DNA of 48,335 bases from Bacteroidota bacterium. GTDB lineage: Bacteria; Bacteroidota; Bacteroidia; Bacteroidales; JABHKC01. How positions within the stretch are numbered: the stretch's first letter is position 1; each line of letters starts with the position of its first letter. Where the stretch lies: contig JABHKC010000076.1 of the NCBI GenBank assembly GCA_018692315.1, positions 1 through 48,335 on the forward strand. Reading direction: 5' to 3'. Both the position numbers and the translations under genes were made by a program. The notes beneath the pieces were generated by a model. It was not told where the DNA came from, made no database searches, and saw nothing but the letters and a program-made list of their open reading frames with translations. Positions 44,876 to 48,335 of this stretch are shown piece by piece.

Positions 44876-45235
44876 TTAATCCTCCTTTTTTTCTTCGGTT
44901 GCTTCTTTTCTATTTTTTCTTCTCTTAATACTGTATGCAACAGCAAACTTATCCATTTTGAAAGTTAAGAACCTAATAATCATCTCATCTCTTCGATAGC
45001 TGGTTTCTAATTTTTCAATTACTTCTCCTTCGGCTTTAAATTCTAATAGTGAATAAAAACCTGAAGATTTTTTCTGAATTGGATAAGCCAATTTTTTTAG
45101 TCCCCAGTCTTCCTGATGGACAATTTCGGCTCCATTTTCTTTTAAAAAGCCTACATACTTTTGTACCGCTTCCTTTACCTGAGTGTCAGATAAAACGGGA
45201 GTCAAAATGAAAACGGTTTCGTACTGATTTACCAT
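44876..45235 (-). CDS. rpsF: Small ribosomal subunit protein bS6
   Basis: 119 residues. [40 protein letters not shown] and [19 protein letters not shown] are typical of bS6; the C-terminal tail is Lys/Glu-rich. First gene of the operon. No ssb or priB gene lies between it and rpsR, as usual in Bacteroidota. Confidence 0.97.
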   Translation of the reverse strand: MVNQYETVFILTPVLSDTQVKEAVQKYVGFLKENGAEIVHQEDWGLKKLAYPIQKKSSGFYSLLEFKAEGEVIEKLETSYRRDEMIIRFLTFKMDKFAVAYSIKRRKNRKEATEEKKED

Positions 45236-45272
45236 AATTTAACTATATTTTTAATTTTCAATAAATAGCCCG

Positions 45273-45303
45273 CAAAAGTATATATTCATTTTCAAAATTC
45301 AAA
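45273..45303 (-). promoter_or_regulatory. Promoter of the rpsF-rpsR-rplI operon
   Basis: On the minus strand TTTG (45303-45300), a 19-bp spacer, then TACTTTTG (45280-45273). Near-ideal -33/-7 pair, 38 bp before the rpsF start. Confidence 0.75.
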
Positions 45304-45515
45304 ATTATTTATTTAATAATATTTTGAAAATTTTGCTTCTTCTTTTTTTGAAATTCTATAGTGAAAATATTTAAGTGAATTCATTAGCAGAAAGTGCATA
45401 AGAACTGAATTTTCAATTGGTTTCTATATCCTATTTCTCTGAATTATAGGGTTCAATATTCCTATGAATCACCAAAATCATTAATAAATAAATCGGTAGC
45501 AATTAGTAATTAGTG

Positions 45516-45637
45516 CTTGTCAATAAAATCCAACTTCTGCGTTGTTGCTCAAAATCCAAATACTTATCCCGATGCTTTAATCGGGGCTGCTTTTTGAATT
45601 TTTCACACGCCTTAAACTTGACCTTTATAGGGCAAAC
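45516..45637. repeat. Palindromic short repeat element 2 (~120 bp)
   Basis: Same general plan as the element at 43735-43854: read on the minus strand it has AAGGCGTGTGAAAAATTCAA near one end and AGCAACAACGCAGAAGTTGG near the other, with imperfectly complementary ends. The centre has a CCCGAT..AATCGGG hairpin. A 78-codon frame across it overlaps the T9SS gene and is not credible. The rest of the gap 45236-45687 holds only the rpsF promoter. Confidence 0.5.
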
Positions 45638-45687
45638 ACTAAAGTATATGGACTGACACTGATTAGAACGTAGTATTAAATTTTGCT

Positions 45688-46164
45688 TTACTCCTTCACA
45701 ATTTTCCAAGATTTTTCTTTGCCATATATTTCTACACAAAGAAAATATGCACCGGCTTTTTGCCCACTTAGGTTTATTTGCAAAACATTTGAACTTTTTG
45801 CTCCGGAAAGTATTTCTCTGCCTAATCGATCAAAAACTTTGTAAGTAACAGTACCAAGATTTTCCTCACCGGAGATTTGCACAACTACCTCTCCTTTTGT
45901 AGGATTAGGATAAACCACCAAATTGAAACTGCCGAGTTTATCGTGTAGTTTTTGTTCTTCAGTAGTTTCTTCTTCCTCAAGGATTTCCTCATCTACAAAA
46001 CTTGTATCTTGCATTGTAGCTTTGCTTGGTGGAGAAAGTGTTATAAACCTATCAGTTCTATTTCCCACATCGTCGTAAACGAAAGTAAAATCCTGAGAAA
46101 TAGCTGGGATACTGATTGAGAGGATTATTAATAATAGTTTAAATTTTGTTTTCATCTTTTTCAT
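45688..46164 (-). CDS. Small secreted protein with YD-like segment and T9SS type A sorting domain
   Basis: 158 residues: signal peptide (FKLLLIILSISIPAISQ), a short DFTFVYDDVGNRTDRFITLS segment that resembles an Rhs YD repeat, an acidic linker (EEILEEEETTEEQ), and a C-terminal T9SS type A domain (FNLVVYPNPTKGEVVVQISG, VFDRLGREILSG, GAYFLCVEIYGKEKSWKIVK). The sorting domain directs passage through the outer membrane by type IX secretion. It follows the Rhs/lipoprotein pair on the same strand after about 175 bp, so it may be linked to it. Confidence 0.8.
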   Translation of the reverse strand: MKKMKTKFKLLLIILSISIPAISQDFTFVYDDVGNRTDRFITLSPPSKATMQDTSFVDEEILEEEETTEEQKLHDKLGSFNLVVYPNPTKGEVVVQISGEENLGTVTYKVFDRLGREILSGAKSSNVLQINLSGQKAGAYFLCVEIYGKEKSWKIVKE

Positions 46165-46339
46165 ATTTTCAATATTTATTTATATAGCTCCTATTCAACA
46201 TATTATGTCTAATAGCAAATATTAACAACTAATCTTATGTTAGAATAAACCACAAATTGCAAACTTTCTACAGTTGAGAGAAACTGCCAACAACTAATAG
46301 CAAAGTTCGGAAACTTCGCTTATCCAGAGATTCTTTCAG

Positions 46340-46885
46340 TTATTTAACAAAATTATTCGTACTGTCTGGTTTTGGGCTGAACTGTTTAAACCGGTATGTT
46401 AAGTTTACTGAGTAAGTATTTCCTGTTCCATTATTCATTTTTTTATTGATAATGAATGTAGAGTCATTTAATATCTCCCCATAATTACTAAAAGTTGTTG
46501 TCCTGGCTTCCCAAATTTCAAATTCAATATCAGGATACCTAATTTGGAACACCCCAATATGTTGGGGTGTGGACTTTAAGTCAGAAATATACTCTTCGTT
46601 AAGCAAAATCTCATTCTCAATATAGATTAGTGTATCCTCCTGGCTATTAAGATGAGTACCAGTATGAATACAAAACCCATCTCTGTAAAATACGGCTATA
46701 TCAACATAACTATCATAATCGTCTGATGCTGCAGCGTAAATTGAATATTCATCCGAATAATAGTAGCCATCAATTCTCAACTCAACTCCACTATAAGGAG
46801 TTTTAGACAGAGTTAGGTCAAATAGCTTTTTACTGCAACCTACAAATAGTATTATAACTAATAATAAATAAATTCTTTTTACCAT
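46340..46885 (-). CDS. Lipoprotein, candidate immunity protein to the Rhs toxin
   Basis: 181 residues with a lipoprotein signal (KRIYLLLVIILFVGC; lipobox Cys at residue 17). The mature part is beta-rich (VELRIDGYYYSDEYSIYAAA, VNLTYRFKQF) with no family I recognise. Its ATG overlaps the stop of the Rhs gene (ATGGTAA, 7 bp shared), so translation is coupled, the usual arrangement for a polymorphic toxin and its immunity gene. The immunity role rests only on this position and on membrane anchoring. Confidence 0.6.
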   Translation of the reverse strand: MVKRIYLLLVIILFVGCSKKLFDLTLSKTPYSGVELRIDGYYYSDEYSIYAAASDDYDSYVDIAVFYRDGFCIHTGTHLNSQEDTLIYIENEILLNEEYISDLKSTPQHIGVFQIRYPDIEFEIWEARTTTFSNYGEILNDSTFIINKKMNNGTGNTYSVNLTYRFKQFSPKPDSTNNFVK

Positions 46886-48335
46886 AATGTATAAGGATTT
46901 GATGTATAATAACCTCCATAAAATCGATCCGCAATGTTTAGTACTTTAAAGTGGGAATAATCGAAAATATCATGGAATCCATTTTGAACAGGTCCTCTAA
47001 TATTTTTTTCACTATTATATCCTACTCTAAAATTATTGTATCCTCCATATACAGCTCCCAATCTATATTTGTTGGCTCCAGGTCCAATAAAAGTACCATT
47101 TCTAGATACCCCACTAGGCTGTCCAGTAAAAAGAAGCAAGCCCGCGTTGGCTCCTTTTAATTTTCCTCCTGTAATATCAATACTCAAAGCAGCAGTTCTG
47201 AATTTATCTCGATCAGATGTAGCCCCATTAAAGTCCCATAATCCCGGAACCGGAGCCCATGTATCATTTTCATATGTTAGCTTCCATTTACCACCACCGG
47301 CATAGACTTGTCCACTTAGCTGGGAAGTCTCTCCGCTTAAGAAATAGGTACTGCCTATTCCTCCTTGAATTGTAAGGTTTTTCCAAAAATTACGGTTAGA
47401 GTTCTTAAAAGGATTGTCCTTATATCCAAAACCATATCCAAGCCTACCTTCAAAACCACTTTCTCCAGTACCCGGAGCACTAGCGTAATATGTTAAACCA
47501 AGATTCACTCCTGTATTGAAACCATTGCCTAAATTACGAACAAGCGTTGAGTTGACACCCAAACCGATTCCATCAGTACCCATGGAAAAATGAGGTGTAA
47601 TACCAAATTCAAAAGCACTATTACCTATCTGCTCTGCTGGTAAAATTTCACTAAAAGCGGCATTCATATGATAAGTCATCATTACTCCACCGACAACCTG
47701 TAATATACTACCGACAGTACCCCACCCTTGTTCAATTCTACCCATACTTGCATAATCACTCATTACCTTTCCGCCAGACCAAAGTATCATGCCTGCCGCC
47801 ATTACAAAAAAAGGATTCTCCCCATTAGGATCGGTATAGATAAGTGGATTATTGTGTGCATAAGAATACCTATTATAATTCTGTGAGTTCCCTGCCATTT
47901 GCACATAATTATCAGGGCTTAACATTCGGCCAAGAACAGGATCGTAGAGGCGGCCGTTCAAATTAATTAAGCCAAAATCGCTTAAATGTTCGTGGCCGGT
48001 ATAGCCTCTGTTAAATGCTTGCAGCGGTGTAGTATAGTATAAAAACCAGTTGGTAGCGTCTCTTTGTCTTCCCCAGGCATCGTAGCTGTAGGTTGCTTCT
48101 ATCTGCCCGCTTTCATTGCTTATGGTTTGGATAGAGCCAAGGTGGTCGGTGTGGATATATTGTAATTTGTCGGTTTGCCCGGTTTCTTTTGTAAAAACTG
48201 CAAACAAACCGCTTGGGGCGGAAATGTAATGGAATTGTTTTTCGTTGCAATTTTCCACGTTTTCTAATATTTCATTTTTCAAAAACTTGCTAAAGATAAT
48301 GTTTTTGTTTGGAAATTGGAAATTAGAAATTAGAA
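46879..48335 (-). CDS. Rhs-repeat protein with C-terminal type-23-like polymorphic toxin domain (5' part outside window)
   Basis: The frame is open to the window edge; the first listed start would be a TTG at 48282, so the gene is probably partial. It contains the last YD/Rhs repeats (QYIHTDHLGSIQTISNESGQ, ATYSYDAWGRQRDATNW) and the Rhs-associated core (GYTGHEHLSDFGLINLNGRL, YDPVLGRMLSPDNYVQ, YNRYSYAHNNPLIYTDPNGE). After the core, about 310 variable residues begin with a hydrophobic stretch and continue as Gly/Tyr-rich beta segments (GNGFNTGVNLGLTYYASAPG, FEGRLGYGFGYKDNPF, NAGLLLFTGQPSGVSRNG), which resembles polymorphic toxin type 23. The lipoprotein gene overlapping its end is the likely immunity gene. 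Confidence 0.75.
   Translation of the reverse strand, partial: LISNFQFPNKNIIFSKFLKNEILENVENCNEKQFHYISAPSGLFAVFTKETGQTDKLQYIHTDHLGSIQTISNESGQIEATYSYDAWGRQRDATNWFLYYTTPLQAFNRGYTGHEHLSDFGLINLNGRLYDPVLGRMLSPDNYVQMAGNSQNYNRYSYAHNNPLIYTDPNGENPFFVMAAGMILWSGGKVMSDYASMGRIEQGWGTVGSILQVVGGVMMTYHMNAAFSEILPAEQIGNSAFEFGITPHFSMGTDGIGLGVNSTLVRNLGNGFNTGVNLGLTYYASAPGTGESGFEGRLGYGFGYKDNPFKNSNRNFWKNLTIQGGIGSTYFLSGETSQLSGQVYAGGGKWKLTYENDTWAPVPGLWDFNGATSDRDKFRTAALSIDITGGKLKGANAGLLLFTGQPSGVSRNGTFIGPGANKYRLGAVYGGYNNFRVGYNSEKNIRGPVQNGFHDIFDYSHFKVLNIADRFYGGYYTSNPYTLW

Noticed and set aside
45503-45739. 78-codon minus-strand frame
   Set aside because: Overlaps the end of the T9SS protein gene and runs through the palindromic repeat element; no credible protein features.
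1-48335. CRISPR array, tRNA or rRNA genes
   Set aside because: No regularly spaced short repeats and no cloverleaf or rRNA signatures were seen in any intergenic stretch on reading; a tRNAscan/CRISPR search was not possible here.

Overview
The window comes from a low-GC Bacteroidota chromosome, probably an anaerobic or sediment/marine Bacteroidales-like lineage. The evidence is a type IX secretion sorting domain, a CarboxypepD_reg-like outer-membrane receptor, the rpsF-rpsR-rplI order, 2-phosphosulfolactate phosphatase, and repeated promoters of the Bacteroidota form TTTG-N18-23-TAnnTTTG. No rRNA, tRNA or CRISPR array was seen.

Layout. 0-5 kb (minus): an IS1-type transposase remnant next to a long inverted repeat, a seven-haem NapC/NirT-type membrane cytochrome resembling ImcH, an SDR/DUF2867 protein, and a DUF4328 membrane protein broken by a stop codon. 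5-9.3 kb (plus): a Gfo/Idh oxidoreductase, an amidohydrolase and an LTA-synthase-like sulfatase-fold enzyme. 9.4-11.2 kb (minus): ComB and XerD. 11.4-23 kb (plus): MutS, a MacA/MacB-like pair without its ATPase, a TPR histidine kinase with a receiver-SpoIIE phosphatase, then DUF1287, acyltransferase-3 and DUF3795 genes. 23.1-27.6 kb: a small inverted-repeat element, a DUF4468-like secreted protein (minus) and a large Asp-box/VPS10 propeller protein. 38.3-43.7 kb: a TonB-dependent receptor and an M16 peptidase. 44-48.3 kb (minus): the rplI-rpsR-rpsF operon, a T9SS-sorted protein, and an Rhs polymorphic toxin with a lipoprotein immunity candidate.

The accessory island at about 27.6-38.1 kb is the most interesting part. 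It is more AT-rich and built of stacked modules, each bracketed by a different pair of direct repeats: (i) a small membrane protein between two 330-bp promoter/leader repeats; (ii) an AbiEi/AbiEii operon between two ~70-bp repeats; (iii) a VapB/VapC-like pair whose toxin lacks a normal start codon; (iv) a tight three-gene operon encoding an HTH protein with a nucleoside-deoxyribosyltransferase-like domain, a Dam-type adenine methyltransferase, and a PD-(D/E)XK-like nuclease fused to a DGQHR (DndB-like) domain. Module (iv) is preceded by a third copy of the promoter repeat and lies between two copies of a gene-3'-end repeat. I do not recognise it as a named defence system. A group II intron domain V/VI fragment also lies in the island.

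How the genes may work together: modules (ii)-(iv) all look like anti-phage or addiction functions and the repeats look like the means of assembling them. The kinase and SpoIIE phosphatase form one signalling unit, and the Rhs toxin and lipoprotein form one interbacterial competition unit. Functions are inferred from motifs read by eye; no database search was run.
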